A stretch of 49,800 nt of DNA from Acanthaster planci (taxonomy: Eukaryota; Echinodermata; Asteroidea; Valvatida; Acanthasteridae). Under the pieces are notes generated by a model, which was given only the letters and a program-made list of their open reading frames with translations, was not told the origin of the DNA and searched no databases. Made by a program: the position numbers and the translations under genes. Below are positions 32,558-47,500 of this stretch, in pieces. The first letter of the stretch is position 1; each line of letters opens with the position of its first letter. The stretch spans positions 417,778 to 467,577 of the forward strand of contig NW_019091527.1 in NCBI RefSeq assembly GCF_001949145.1. The letters are read 5' to 3'.

Positions 32558-35500
32558 CTGGGGAGGAGGAGGAGGTCAGTGTGAGGTCAAAGGAAGCATT
32601 GCTCAGACCCTGTGATAACTTTCAAACATGCCATGTGTATCCAGTGAAAACTTATTCTGAGAATTTTCATTACCGATTTTTAAGGGTCATCCGTTTCAAG
32701 TTACTCCTTTTCAAGAGCCTACAAAATGTTCACTATATGAGGGGTGGTGTTTACAACACAAGTACGCTTTTGTAACCATGGAAAAAGGTTAATTGGCCAT
32801 TTTGTGCTTTCTTGCAGATCCTTTTGAGAGGGGCCAGGGGTCGAGGAATGAGTACATTTTGAACATTTATGAACAAGTTGATGTGTGCATCAATCTAACT
32901 TGACCAAAAAAAGTTACGGGCTGATGCCACATTTCACAATTCTTGGAGACTCAGAAAANNNNNNNNNNNNNNNNNNNNNNNNNNNNNNNNNNNNNNNNNN
33001 NNNNNNNNNNNNNNNNNNNNNNNNNNNNNNNNNNNNNNNNNNNNNNNNNNNNNNNNNNNNNNNNNNNNNNNNNNNNNNNNNNNNNNNNNNNNNNNNNNNN
33101 NNNNNNNNNNNNNNNNNNNNNNNNNNNNNNNNNNNNNNNNNNNNNNNNNNNNNNNNNNNNNNNNNNNNNNNNNNNNNNNNNNNNNNNNNNNNNNNNNNNN
33201 NNNNNNNNNNNNNNNNNNNNNNNNNNNNNNNNNNNNNNNNNNNNNNNNNNNNNNNNNNNNNNNNNNNNNNNNNNNNNNNNNNNNNNNNNNNNNNNNNNNN
33301 NNNNNNNNNNNNNNNNNNNNNNNNNNNNNNNNNNNNNNNNNNNNNNNNNNNNNNNNNNNNNNNNNNNNNNNNNNNNNNNNNNNNNNNNNNNNNNNNNNNN
33401 NNNNNNNNNNNNNNNNNNNNNNNNNNNNNNNNNNNNNNNNNNNNNNNNNNNNNNNNNNNNNNNNNNNNNNNNNNNNNNNNNNNNNNNNNNNNNNNNNNNN
33501 NNNNNNNNNNNNNNNNNNNNNNNNNNNNNNNNNNNNNNNNNNNNNNNNNNNNNNNNNNNNNNNNNNNNNNNNNNNNNNNNNNNNNNNNNNNNNNNNNNNN
33601 NNNNNNNNNNNNNNNNNNNNNNNNNNNNNNNNNNNNNNNNNNNNNNNNNNNNNNNNNNNNNNNNNNNNNNNNNNNNNNNNNNNNNNNNNNNNNNNNNNNN
33701 NNNNNNNNNNNNNNNNNNNNNNNNNNNNNNNNNNNNNNNNNNNNNNNNNNNNNNNNNNNNNNNNNNNNNNNNNNNNNNNNNNNNNNNNNNNNNNNNNNNN
33801 NNNNNNNNNNNNNNNNNNNNNNGGACTGAGAACATACTGGCTACCGGTGCCCTGCCCGACCAAGTAGCATACTGCTTGCTCTCATCATTTAATTATACCC
33901 TGATAACAACGAAACTGCTAATGCTGTCCAATGCTACAAAAGTCGGTGCCCGGAATTCCACCATCCAGCAAGTCCTGCATCTGTCACTGTCTCAGCATAC
34001 CTGTGTCGCGATAGCATCAGCTGTCTTCTTATTGTCACCGGTCAGCAGGACGACATCCAGCCCCATGTCCTTCAGAACCTTCACTGCCAGCTTAGCTTCC
34101 TCTTTGACTGCGTCGGCAATAGTGATCATTCCAGCTATGACACCTTGACAACACGGAGACAAGGACAACAGAGGGAATCAGATATCTAAAGACCTGGTCA
34201 AGCTGGTGGACAATTTCTTGTATCAATTGACACAGGATACTTTTTTGAAATAAAGCAAGTAAAAGTTAAAAATTGGATATTTTGCCAGTCTATGTTTCTG
34301 CTTAGTTACAGCTGTCTAACAAAGGGTTAAAACGTCGAAAAGTCCTACTTATTTCCATTGAGCATTTTGAATTAGGAAAAGAATTGGAGCACACAAAACT
34401 TTTAAAAGGTGTTTATAAAAATTTAACAATGAAAAAAAAAGAGAACTTTCGTTTAGAATTGTATTCTACCATCTCAGTTTCATTAAAACTTGTCTGAGTT
34501 TATTATCTTGGTTTCTAAAGATAACACATTACCACAAACTTCAGGTTAATGGTGAAAAAGATGACTACGATGTAACTATTGCACAATTACACACCATTGA
34601 TGGCGACCAGTACAGCCGTTTGTCCAAGGGCTTCATATTGGGTCATGGAGTGGCTCATCTCGTCTGTCACATCCAGGTAGTTTTTCTTCATCCATTCTCT
34701 GTTGCCGATCAGCACCTCATAGATGCTGGAGTCATCCTCTTGGGTTATCTCGTCTGGAGTTTGGGAATAACAAAAGTCCCTGGAAAACTGACCTCAAAGT
34801 CCAAGAATGTCTATTTTGAGACAGTATGATAGGAGGGAGAGCTGTCTAGTATGCATTAAAGGTAGTTGAAAAAATCTACTTCACGAAATTTAGACAGATG
34901 TGGCACAACCGATTTATCTAATTTGATAAATAAAGTGAAAACCACATAACTTCGGTTTCATGCATGTCTTGAAGTCCTTGGTTCTCGAGACACATATCTT
35001 TAACTTGGCTCTTTTTGCCAAGTTTGAAAACCTACATGTATGTTCCTATAAGTAAACTTACCAGGATCATTGGCCTCCTTGTTAGACGCAGAGGTAACCT
35101 CAGAGCCACTTTGGGCATTTTGTTTATTCATTTTGGCATTCAGCATAGCACTGATCTTTGTGACTGTGCACTGGAGACCGTAGCCAGGCTCAGCACTGAA
35201 GTTGGAGCACTTGCCTACTACGTCAGACTCTAGCATCTGCATTGATGAAGTAACAAATTTGATCGTTAAGGTTACAGACTACCAGTGACCAGAATCAGAA
35301 TGCCAACCTTGCGCACAGCAGGTTACAAGTGTGTATTAAATAACTTTTTGATGAACAGGGTGTTGATTTGCCAAAATGTGCATGCCTCTAGTTCAAGAAT
35401 AAGCAAAATCGTGCAAAATGTGTACTGCGGATTTTGAAATTTAATTCATTCTTAACAAAAGTTAAAAATAACGTAAAACGCTACAAATTCTACAAAAGCT

Positions 35501-38500
35501 GGGATATCTTCTTTGGCTCAGTTGCAGTCAAAGATTACTAATAACCTAGTGAGAATGCATACTGACCTCTTTGGCATGTCTGGTCACGGCCGCACCCAAA
35601 GGATGTTCACTGCTTGCCTCGGCCGTGCCAACTATGGCTAAGAACTCCTCTTCGCTGATCTCCGAGATAGGCACAAAGACCATGGTACGCATAACACGGG
35701 GGATGCCATAGGTTATTGTACCAGTCTTGTCAAAAATGATGGTCTTCAACTGGAACATAATCAATGACATCAAATATTACAGACTTTGAGGGGATGCAAA
35801 ATAGCCTACTTGTTTTTGTCACTGTGTGCAGTGCATTCATTACTGGATAGCGCACATGTGTTCACCTTGTTCACGGGCCTTCACCGCGTTAAAGGGGCAA
35901 TTTCTTTTGCTAGGCAAATTAGGATGGAGTTGTAGGGACACTTCTCTGTCCCAATAAATTTCTTGATCCCGAAAAATAGGTGGAATATCATTTGTGCCCA
36001 CAACTACAAAACATGCATGTGTGAGCAAGTAGAGTTAATGTTTATCAACACGGCAGCTTTGATTACTGGTACCCAAGGGCAACTTTCTCAGCAAGAATAT
36101 CTGGTTTGGTTTCTATGACTAAAAAGGTCTTTCTCTTTCAACGAGTCCGTTGAGCAGGAAGCCAAAAACCCCAAACTGAAAGCTCCAAATAACTTGACAC
36201 AGAAATCATTGATCTTCAGTTACTCCATTGAGGTCTGCATATACTGTACTATCCTGTGTCTTGTAAGAACATGTTAATAGTTACCAGGAAGGACACTTGT
36301 GCTCTGTACAAAAAAGTCGGGTTCAGCACTGAACATGACTGTCTTATACACAAGCCCAAATTTAAATTAATCAATAAAACAAAGTTATTAATCCTAAATT
36401 AAAAGTGCGTAACATTCCATTGCACAGGCATACTGCAATGAAAAACTCTGTTGAGGGACTAAAACCGGACAACAGCGATGAAATGGCTCCACATTCTGCT
36501 GTCCAAGCTATGCACTTTGGCAGGTATCTAAACATCAGTTCCTTGGGATCAAGTCTGTCGCCTGCGGTGGTGGAAACAATGCTCCCAACCCAGAGCTTTT
36601 TCAACGGATAGGAGAACAATCAGAATGACCTCCAAAGCTAAGGGCACCCGTCAATTCTGACTGAAATATATTTCTCAAGTCTTACTGGCAGCTTATTATT
36701 GGCTAATGAATCAATTCAACATATTTTTCAACTTCAAATGTCCTCTTCATGCAGGAAGTCCAATTGTTGCTATGTCACGCCCTCACAAGCATTTCATACA
36801 CGAATGGGTATTCACTGAAGGTCAATGATGTAACAAGAGCTCCAAGGCTCTGGAATGGGGGTGGGGCGAGGCTGATTTTCTAGAAAGCACAGTCAAGCAG
36901 TTTGATTATAACAGTTTCAAGCAATATGGGGGTGTTTCTTTAAGGGGGGGTTCTCTCCAGATTCTGCAGCGGGAACCAATACATGGAAATACACAACTGA
37001 ATTTGAACTTCTGTTAATGCGGGTAAAGTATCTAAAGCAATTTAAAAACAAGCTCCGGGCAAGGCTAAGAGGAGGTCTATTCCTAGCAAAAACCCTTGTG
37101 GTATTTCAAGGACTAGATGTATCAAAGAATGCATATGATGCCCCCCTTCTTCTTAGTATTCAAAAGAATGTGATAAGCAGCTTTCTATTCTTGATATATG
37201 ATTCAGTTTGTAATCATAATAAATATAAGCAATAGGGTAAAATCAATGACAGTTCTTACTGATTTATCTTGTGCAAGATTGAACAAGTTTTTCAACTGAG
37301 CCTGTGTATGGAACAGGTCTCATGTGAAGACCAGAGATTCCGCTCTGCACTAAACCCACGTGCTCATGCAGTGAGATCCCACTAAAGGACTATTGTTTCC
37401 ATGAAAAGGCACGCCCTCTACCTGTTCCTGCTTGGAGCACATGTTTAAAGGTACCTCTGATGACTTTTGACTCCTTTTTTGGAGTTGGATCATGTCTGGG
37501 CAGCTCTGCTTCACTACTTTGAAACTAAAGCCCTCAGACAACTCATGGCCTAGACTCCAATCCTTGACAACTGAAGCTAAGACTTACCCTCCGAGCGAGT
37601 TCAAGTGGCTCCCCTCCTTTGATCAAGATGCCCATGCGGGCCCCTATTCCGGTTCCCACCATTACGGCCGTAGGGGTGGCCAGGCCCAGGGCGCAGGGGC
37701 AGGCTATAGCCAGGACAGAGATGGCCACTTGGAAAGAGAACTGAATGGTGTTCTCGGTGGTATGGTTAGCACCCTAGGGGGGTGGAGACAAAAGAGCTGG
37801 AGTAACAGCTTTTTATTACATAAAGCTTTTGTTTGCACATGAACAAAAATTAGAGATATCCGACACTGCTCATCCTCTATGCACTGACCATTTGTGGCCT
37901 AAATTTGCAATGAAGACTATTTAGCACTGTAAGCAATAGAAACAGGTGTAAATAGACACTAAAATGACAGACTTAAGCTCCTGAAATCACTTATTTACGT
38001 AATCACAGCACACCATTGTGCTGATATTAGATAAAACTTGTGTCAGACAAGAACGTCTAAAGATATTACTGACAGTGAAGAAAGTGTGCGGGGCAATATA
38101 TCAAACAAGAAAATTTTAACAGGCAATTTCAAGGCAAACAGCAAAAAGACTGTAAGTCAGAAGAACAAAGAAGACCGTTCTCATAGTCCACAGAAATTCC
38201 ACAGAAAATAATACAAAATTAAAGTCTGACTTGTGCCTTTGAATGGCACGGCCCTCATACTTCCAGAATGCATCATGTAATAGAATAACGACATCGTCCT
38301 TTGTTTATATGTGCACTTTCCTCTGGTAGTGAGGTAGGGTGTGATCCATCAAGCCCCACAAAGGAAAGTGCGCATGCAAACAGAGTGTGACGTTTAGGTG
38401 CATTAGGGCAGTGAGGTCGCTCATACCTGACAATTGGTACAAAGTAGCAGGGTACCAAATATTGTTTAAATAGGGGTTATCATCCAGAATCTTACACATT

Positions 38501-41500
38501 CTAACTTGAGCTTTGCACTAATTTGTAAGATGACAGTTTTACTATTGATGATTATAACACGATGTGCTACGGGGACATACCAACATGGCACTTTTGTGGG
38601 AAATTGTGCATTGAAATATGTTATAGTTCCAGGTCTGGTTTTTGTTCAGGAAACAAACGGCAAAATTCTACACTTATACCTGTGCTTACAGTATTCAGAC
38701 CACAAAAGAGTGCAGTGGAGACTTTGTGACACTGCTGTTGCTACTGATAAAGACCTCGAGACCTAGGAATTTATAACAGATACTAATATCAAGCCACAGT
38801 TATTACTTACACGTGGGTTTTGCTTTGGGATCAAGTCTGGGTGGGTCATTCCAATTGCAATCCATATCGCCAGTGTGAGACTTGACAACACTAGGATACC
38901 GGGTACAAACACACCAGCTATCTTGTCAGCTATCTGCTGGATGGGGGCCTGACAAGAAATGGGAAAAGAAAAGCAAGAATACTACCTATTTGACATTATC
39001 TTTATGCAGACCTGGTTTTCAATGAAGTAATGCAGGCGGGAAAACATACGATTGCAATTATGAACATTCCCACTCATTCCTATTATATTAACCACTTACC
39101 AAAGTGGTTTAACCCTAAGTCTTGCCAATTTATTTGAACTGATGCCATCGTAGGTTTTGAAATTAACTGAATTCATTTTCAGGGGAGGGGGTTCTAAATT
39201 CAAAGTGTTTTTATACGACAGGCTTGTTATTGAAAATTTGGTTCACACAAAGATGCTATGGATTCAGGATGGTTGCAACCAATTAACATTCCACCCTCAC
39301 CCTAAACTGCACGCGTGCATTGTCAGACTAAACAATTTCATAGGAAGAGAGTCTGCGTGTGTGCAAATTAATATACATGTAGGTTACCTGCACAACAGTC
39401 ACTAAGAACATGAACCTGGGAGAGCATCATATTTCACAATGTACATTTATTGCTCCAACTTTCGTTGTTCACACTGACCTCCCAGCCCAGTGTGCAGTGT
39501 GCCAAGTTGGTCACTCTTGTTCTTATTTGTATAGTAACTTACTGTGCTTATTCAGTTGACATTAGTAAAATATAGAAGTAGCTTGCATAACTCTTACACT
39601 TTAATAAGAATAATACAGAAGTTATATAGGGCCCCATTGATTTAAAAAAAATGCTCAACTATTGAAAATAATACCATTGAGATCTATTCATGAATACCAT
39701 AGAAAGTTTCCCTATTCAACACCATGTAATGTGAATGTCTATTCACATTTGATAAAGCCCGCTGCTTAAAAATGCACTGGCACTTGGATACGAGACAGTT
39801 TAATCCATTCCTATTGGTCAAGAGCCTATGTGTGCCATGGCAGGCAGAACTCACAACTTGCGCTAAGTCCACATAAGGAGATTCTTCTGGACTACTAACA
39901 AGGAATATACCATAAAAAGGACGGCGTGTTCAGGAATATGAAAGTAACATTCTTGAACAAAATCCTCGGAAATTTATATCAACTTCTTTTGATTCTCTGA
40001 CTAAAGCAAAATTTACCAATGGGAATAAATATGTGCTTGCTAACGTTTAGACTAGCTCGGGAGGATGAACACTGATAATTCCTTTTCCTGTAGCTTGGGC
40101 ATTAGTCCCATCCAGTCTTAAATGCACGTTTCAGACAGGCCCTGCTCAGATTGATTCCCTTAATCTAAGAACCAACATTCAAATAAATTATGCACAGAAA
40201 TGAAAGGGTTTTCCAAGCCATCAAGCAATGGAATCAAGCGGTTCACGATGACTCACCTTGGAGGTCTGCGCATCTTCAACCAGCTTGACGATCTGAGCCA
40301 GAGTTGTGTCTGCACCAACATGGGTCGCCTCCATCAGTATGGTGCCCGTTTGATTGATGGAGCCGCCGATCATAATACTCCCTGCAATTAACACATTCAT
40401 TAGATATTGCCTTCAAATAAACTTTGTGGAATACCAATTAGCAAGTCAACTTTATGTATCACTAAATTACTGTCACTGTCCGTGTAATGATAAGTGACAA
40501 AAACGGAATCATCTACTGCAATATCCATGATGCAATGACGCTCATTACTTCATACTGATTGTTTTTAGTTTATCAGATTTTCCTGTTCACAATATGTTTA
40601 CTTTTCAACTTGAAACCTTTTTGTTGCTTTCTTTTGTCAATTTTACCAAACTGCATATTCTGTTGATATCGTTACTTTTACGATCGTTTGAAGTTTCCTT
40701 CTTGAACAATTGCTGAATCCGGCTGCAGGGCAAATTTCATAGAGCTGCTTAATTAAGCATAAAATTTGCTTAAGTGCAAGAAAACCTTACTTGATAAATC
40801 AGGTAACCAGCCCAAACTCCATGTGATGTATGTTGTTTGGGGATTGTATTTAGCTGTTTTGGGGTTAGCATGACAATCAGATAGAGTTTGAGCTGGTAAC
40901 CTTTGTTTATTAAGCAAATTGTTTTCCCGCTTAAGCAAATTAATGTGCATAAGCAGCCACATAAAATTGGCCCCTGGCTGCAGATCTTCAAGTTACATAC
41001 TTGCCAATTCTAACACATGTTGTATATGAGCTAAAAATATTCAAGAATAAAACCAAAACCAAGAGGAGCAGATCAAAACCAAAATCATGACTGAGAACTT
41101 GAAATCTTAAATTACACAAAGCTCTGCAAAACATGTTACATTGACAAACAGACCAAGGGTTCATATACAAGACTCGGGGTTCAATATCCGGCTGTTGGTT
41201 TGAAAATTCATTGTTGTGTTGAAATCAGGACAGATCTATCACAAGTTAATGAAATCTTAAATCCAGTCCAAACCTGTTTCAGTGATCATGCATTCCTTTG
41301 TCCTTGTTCATTCAGTGTTCCTTGAGTATGTGGTTGCTCAACTGTAAGTGTGACTGACTATAAGACTACAGAAATCTCTTGAAAAAATGCTAACGATTTA
41401 CCCAAACCACAGGGTAAAACAATGTGAACCTCTAGCAAAAGAACATCCCCAATGATTTTTGTGAACCAACCTGGTTTCTTGTACACTGGCATGGACTCTC

Positions 41501-44500
41501 CTGTGATCAATGATTCATCAGCCGCTGACAAGCCATCAATCACTTTCCCGTCCACTGGAATCTTCCCACCAGGGACTACTTTCAGAATGTCCCCCCTTTC
41601 TACCAGCTCCACACTGATGGAGCGTTCGCTCGTCACCTGAAGCTCTTCTCCGACAGTGACGAGGTTTGCTTCAGCAGGCTGCAGGGACATCAGTTTGGAG
41701 AGCGCATCTGATGTCTTCATCTGAGATATCAAAATTAATAGTTGTTTTCATATTTTATCACACCAGAAATATCCACAGGTTTAAAACAAACAAATGTACA
41801 GCCCATTATGTGGAGTCTACAAGTTATTCTAATTGTATAAAATGCTGTATCAAACAGCAAATTTTTCATCTTACATGTACTGGTGTAAGTCAAATCTATC
41901 ACATCAAAAGAAATATAGGATAAATTTGTAGAAAGCTAGAATTCATCTATGGGAAACTTCTGTTTAACTGGATTGGTTAAGTGTTACCAAACTGGTGAAA
42001 TGAAAACTACTTCATAAAATAAAACAGAAATTGAAGAATAACTCAATTGGAACCTTTGACAGAACTACCAAGGGGTGCTTTCACAAAAAAAAATTGATCA
42101 AATACTTTATCTCAAAGATGGTTACCTTCCCAACACGTGTATGAAATTTAACAAATCCTTCTGATGAAAATAACAGGCTCAATGCATAACTACAATGTCC
42201 TCTTGCCCTCCAGTAATGGGGCTGCAATTCGAGGAAGGGACGTGCCACACCAGCCCTCACACAATTTTTCTCACAAGAATACTGATTACAAGTTGCACAT
42301 AGCGAATCGCGATTTTGACTGATGTCAACTGAAAAACGGATATATGAGCAATATGCGACTGCTGTTTTATACAATTTCTGAACTTTGACCTGGGTGAATC
42401 AGTTTACACATTCCATTAGCTACAAGAAAGGGGCTCCCTTGACTTGTGTGAACAGAGAAAGATTATACATGTGTCCCGTAATCCTTAATTTTTTTAATTT
42501 GACTTCTAACCCGCCTTTTTTTTACTAAACTTTTTGAGAATGTCATTTTTGGAATAGGGGAGATGCATGTTTGTCTTTTTCCTTCGCCATAGTGTATCGA
42601 CAAGCACTGCGTACTCACCCATACCTGTTTTACATACAAAGTGTGGACATTCCTTTGCTCTCCTGTGGATAAGGAAACTTGAGGAAACTGCTCCTTTTTC
42701 TCCAATTAGGATAACTCTTTCGAGCTGGATTTTTGATGATGACTTCCTGGACTGTTCCTCTTCATTTTGCCACAGATAACCTTGACCCCAAAATGCCTCT
42801 GAAACTGTTTTTCAGAGAGGGGGAAACATTGTGTGGACATGTGCGAGTCCACACTACACCATCGCACCCTACATTGTGTGGACTCCTTTTGTGTAGAGGT
42901 CCACACTATGTATGCCACGCCTGCACACTTACTTGTGTGGGACTTGAACCCACTTAACTTACCTTAGCAATGCTCTCCAGCCATCTACCAAGGTTGATGA
43001 ACATAAGCAGCATGGGCGGAGTCTCAAAGAAGGTGACTGGGCTCCCTTCGTCCTTCTTGATCATGGCAACAGCCACCACCACCACAGAGTAGAAGTAGGC
43101 AATCAGAGTTGCCATGACAATCAGAACGTCCATGTTGGCCGTCTTGTGGCGCACTGCCCTGTAGGCCTGAACGTAGAAGTACCTCCCTCCAACAAACTGT
43201 GGATAGTTCAGAAAGTTACAAACAAGCGTTGCAAAGTAAACTGCTTTGAAATAGTTTTCTGAACAAATAACAGCCTCACTGATACCGCATTTCTGATTTC
43301 AAACAACCAAATTAACAAGACAGCAGGGAGAACAATTCCTAAGAGTCAACTGCACTACACACTGAAAAATGCAAACATACTTGTTACGAAAATGAGAAAA
43401 CAGGTTTACACTTTTAAAGCCTTATATTGAGGGTTTTTGTAAATCTTAACTTTGGTTATGTCTGACGAAAATCCCCCCCCAGAAAAAATGCCTCAATTTC
43501 ACAACTTCATTTTGAAACTTTGATTCACCCCAGATTCCAACCTGGCTCCAAATTCAAAGCCCTTTTTTTCACTTACTGCAGCAGCAAATAAAGTTATTTT
43601 GCCCCGTGAGAAAACTGGCCGTAGGACACTTTCTGTACCCTGAATTTTGTCCCATGAGACTGCATTTTAACCAAGTGCAACATATAGTAGCTGCACGATA
43701 GAAGTGTATCGATTGCGTCCCTTCTTTGTGATATGACTGGTGAGGTCTTGATATCATAACAGAACCTGATACTTTTAACTTCCTTTATGGCAGTAATGGA
43801 AGTGTCTGACACCTTTGACACTGTGGCATTTACTTATAAATTGTCCACATGCTGTGCATGTCGGGGGAGAGGTATTTGGTTGTATATGATTTTTGTAACT
43901 CTTTGAAACCCTTACAGTTGCTCATAGTCTCACAGCTTTCATTAGAGAGCCACATCGTGATTTTTTTCCCACAAATACACGAAGTAATTCCTCAGTTTTG
44001 TCCAGTTTGATTTGCAGTGAAGTACTTCACTTCAGATCATGCGCCAAGTGTTCATAAAAAGTAGGTTTTGGTCACAGAGCACCACCTTCCCACATGTGAA
44101 AGCAACTTAATCAATGCATGTCCATTATTGGATATATCACTGCATATAAGAGTATCTGGTAATTGTCATTTCTAATGTGACATGATGGTCACAGTGGGGA
44201 AGATGAGTTGAGGCCAGCTACCTTGACTGGTGGTAGATACAGAATGAGCACATTGCCAGACAAAACACAAGGCACGATGTCAATTAATTTTTGTAACATG
44301 GTGCTACATGTCATGCCATTCTTGTATTTAATGCATTTATTAATTGCTATATCTCTAGTGTATGGGCTGACCAAGACAGAAAAATAACATGAATACGGCA
44401 AGACAGACTTTGGAAACGAAGACTCACCTGAACAATGGACGATAGGACGAAGAGGATGAGGTTTTCCAGGGACAGCCCCGGCAACAGGATCAGGTTCTCC

Positions 44501-47500
44501 TTCTGGTCTTTCTGGATCATGAAGTAGATCATGGTGGCCATGACAGGGAGGCCAAAGATGAGGGAGACCAGGAAGGAGTTGCGCCATTTCTTGACAGTCT
44601 TCTGCTGCTGTAGAGCAGTGGAGGCATGGGCCTCGTCCGTGGCAAGCTTGCATTCAAAACCGGCTTCCTGTGAAGGTGGATCACCAACCACATTTTCAGG
44701 GGAGTAAACAAAATATTTTTTTGGGGGGAGGCCCCCAAAATGTTGGAAATTTCTTCTTATCTTTATAACCTTTCTGTGTAGAGAGGCTAAATTTTTGACC
44801 TTTTTTTCATGCTTTCGGGAGGACGGGAAATGAAATAATACTAATAATGATACTCTTAGAGAAGTGACAACCAATCACTAAACACTAAAATAAGAAATAA
44901 ATAAATGAATGAATACATTTAACAACTTAAAAAAAAACAACAGCAAATAAATCATACCAATACCAATCCACTTTTTTGAACTACGTAACCTCATAAATCT
45001 TGCATTGCTAAAGTAAATGATTTTTGTTTTACCTCAATAGCTTTGATAATGGCCCGAGGCCCTGCATCACTGGAGTTGTATTTGAATTCACCCCGGCACG
45101 TGGACAGTGCCACCGATGCGTGCGTCACCCCCTTGATGCGCATTACCAGGGATTCAATGTTCTTTACACAAGACGCACAATGCATGCCAGAAATCTGACG
45201 CAAATAGCAAGAACAAAAAAAAAATTATTAACTATATTTTGAACAAACAAAAAAGGAATAAGAAAACATATGTATTTACATGTGCTTCCATAATATCAGG
45301 GTTGCAATACATTTCATATTGCTAAATGTAAGGCATATTTCTTTACTTCTCATACCAATCGACCCTCTTGGAGGTCAAATGAAAAAAAAAACCCGATTCT
45401 CACTGATTTTTCATTGAACTTTCCTCCTAAACTTGTGTACAGTGACAGTGTTCGAAAATAACAGGATTTTGAAATTTATCATTTACAGTACATGTCATCG
45501 GATGGCTGAAACACGTCACCCTCACTAAACATTCTTTGGCCTGTAGCCAATTTTCTTGTTTAGCTACCCCCTGAGACAGCAACACTGCTGACCCCGATTT
45601 GGCAGTGTATTTGATTGGATTCATTCCAACCTCTGACACTACCTTCTTTAAATAAAATGTCTCATCAAAGGGATAAAAAGGGTGATCTAAACGTGATATT
45701 TGCCATTAGTTTTAACACTTGTATAGCTTGAAATACATTTGAGATGAGGCATGACATTTGAACTTGTCCCTACAGACAGACAAAAGTGAAACAAAAACAA
45801 ACAAAACAAAACACCAGGAAGTACCGAATGTGAACACAAATGAGAATGGGTTAGAGCCCTTTAAATGTTTCTATGAAGCATGGCATCTCTGGCTATCAAA
45901 ACTAGTGTTTACTGTAACAAGTCAATCTTCTTCAATTGCTTCCTTAAGCAAAATTGTCCTTTTTAAATTGAGTTCTGTACTACATTATTCCAGAACTTCA
46001 TTTTGAAATTCTAATCCACCCCAGATGAAAAAGTGGCTATGAATTAAAATTGAAAGATTTTGCTCAGGAACTGACATTTGACTGTTATTAATACAGCTAT
46101 CTTGGAAGCCCCACGAGTGCCATATGAATGAACAGAACAAGACAATATCTGAAGGAGAATGTTTACTTGGCCTCCGACTGTGCACAAAGGCTCCAAGACT
46201 GCTGGCACATGTGGCACTCAATACGTATACAATTTGCATGTGAGCATGGTGTTACTGTAATAATGGTTTTGAATTCTGGGCTCCCAAATTATCTTTGTAC
46301 AAGTCAATACACCATTTGAATTTTAACACAAATTAAGGCTGTGAATTTTTTACTAAACAGATTCCGCACATTTGATTCTGAAAATAATAATGTTGTGTTT
46401 TGTGAAGCAAGAGTTTGTGACATTAGTGTTATAATTCTTTTGTAAGAGGAAAAGTCTGTTGTACTGTAAAGTGGTGGAACCTTTTAAAAAGATAGGGCTG
46501 TAAGAAAAACCATCACATCTGTCTAAAATGTTTCAAATCTAAATGCCATATCAAACTGCTGCCAGTAAAAACTGGAGCAAGAATGTACATGTAGGTTAAT
46601 TCACTTTAGAGAAACAGTATCCGAATAGCAATTAAAGAAACCAGGAACCTAGATGTCACTGTACTGATCACATGACTGTGCCTGATAAACACTTGCACGG
46701 GTTGATCATGTGAATAACATCACCAGTTTCACTATTACAGCCAGCACATGATTAATGGGAATTTCCCAAATGTTATCACAGTCACATGCAATGCTCGCGC
46801 AAATATAACTGGTGTTAGAAGTTCTAGGAACGGTACATAAGTAAATACAGGGAAGGGCTCTTTATGGTGATGGAGCAGTGTCTGAGATCTCTCTAAATGT
46901 CTGTCATAATAAAAGTACCGAGTTATGATTTTTTCAAATAAACTAAACAGCATGAAGTTTTTGAAAACTATCAGTAAAATTACAATCAGCTGTAGTCCAG
47001 ATGCTATTTGTCACAAGAATCTGCTTCCAACTGAACACTACAAACAATGAGCACGACACTTCAATGGAACTGACTTTGCAGATTTAGATGTAATCTTGGG
47101 GGAGAAACACCACCAAGGCCGTCAGCTGACCCTTACCTGCACTATGGACGTAGCAATGTCCTTGAGCGATTGCTTTTAAAAGAGTCTAGCACGGAAATGA
47201 TGTGATTTTTTGGTTTTTTTTTTTTCTCAGTTCTAAATTTCTTCACCGTGTTAATGGATAAAATGCCGACTGAAGCATAGATCGCAACTTCAATGTTTCA
47301 ACAGACACTGACAAACTTGTTCAACTCTACTCTGGGAAAGATGTCATTGTCTGCACAGATAACTTGAATTCAACATCCTATTGGCATAATTTTTCACATT
47401 CTGTAAATCAACAAAATATAGGTAATATGCACACAACCGCTGCTTTTAATGATGTGAATGTCTGACTTCTCGGGAAATCTCTTTAAACGGATGGAGTAAT

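Noticed and set aside
32885-34148. Open frames of about 300-400 codons
   Set aside because: Most of each frame is N. The real coding sequence here is the minus-strand ATP7 exon at 34001-34143.
36371-36619. Overlapping open frames of 68-82 codons on both strands in an ATP7 intron
   Set aside because: No splice sites in phase and no recognised motif; lengths are typical of chance frames in this window.
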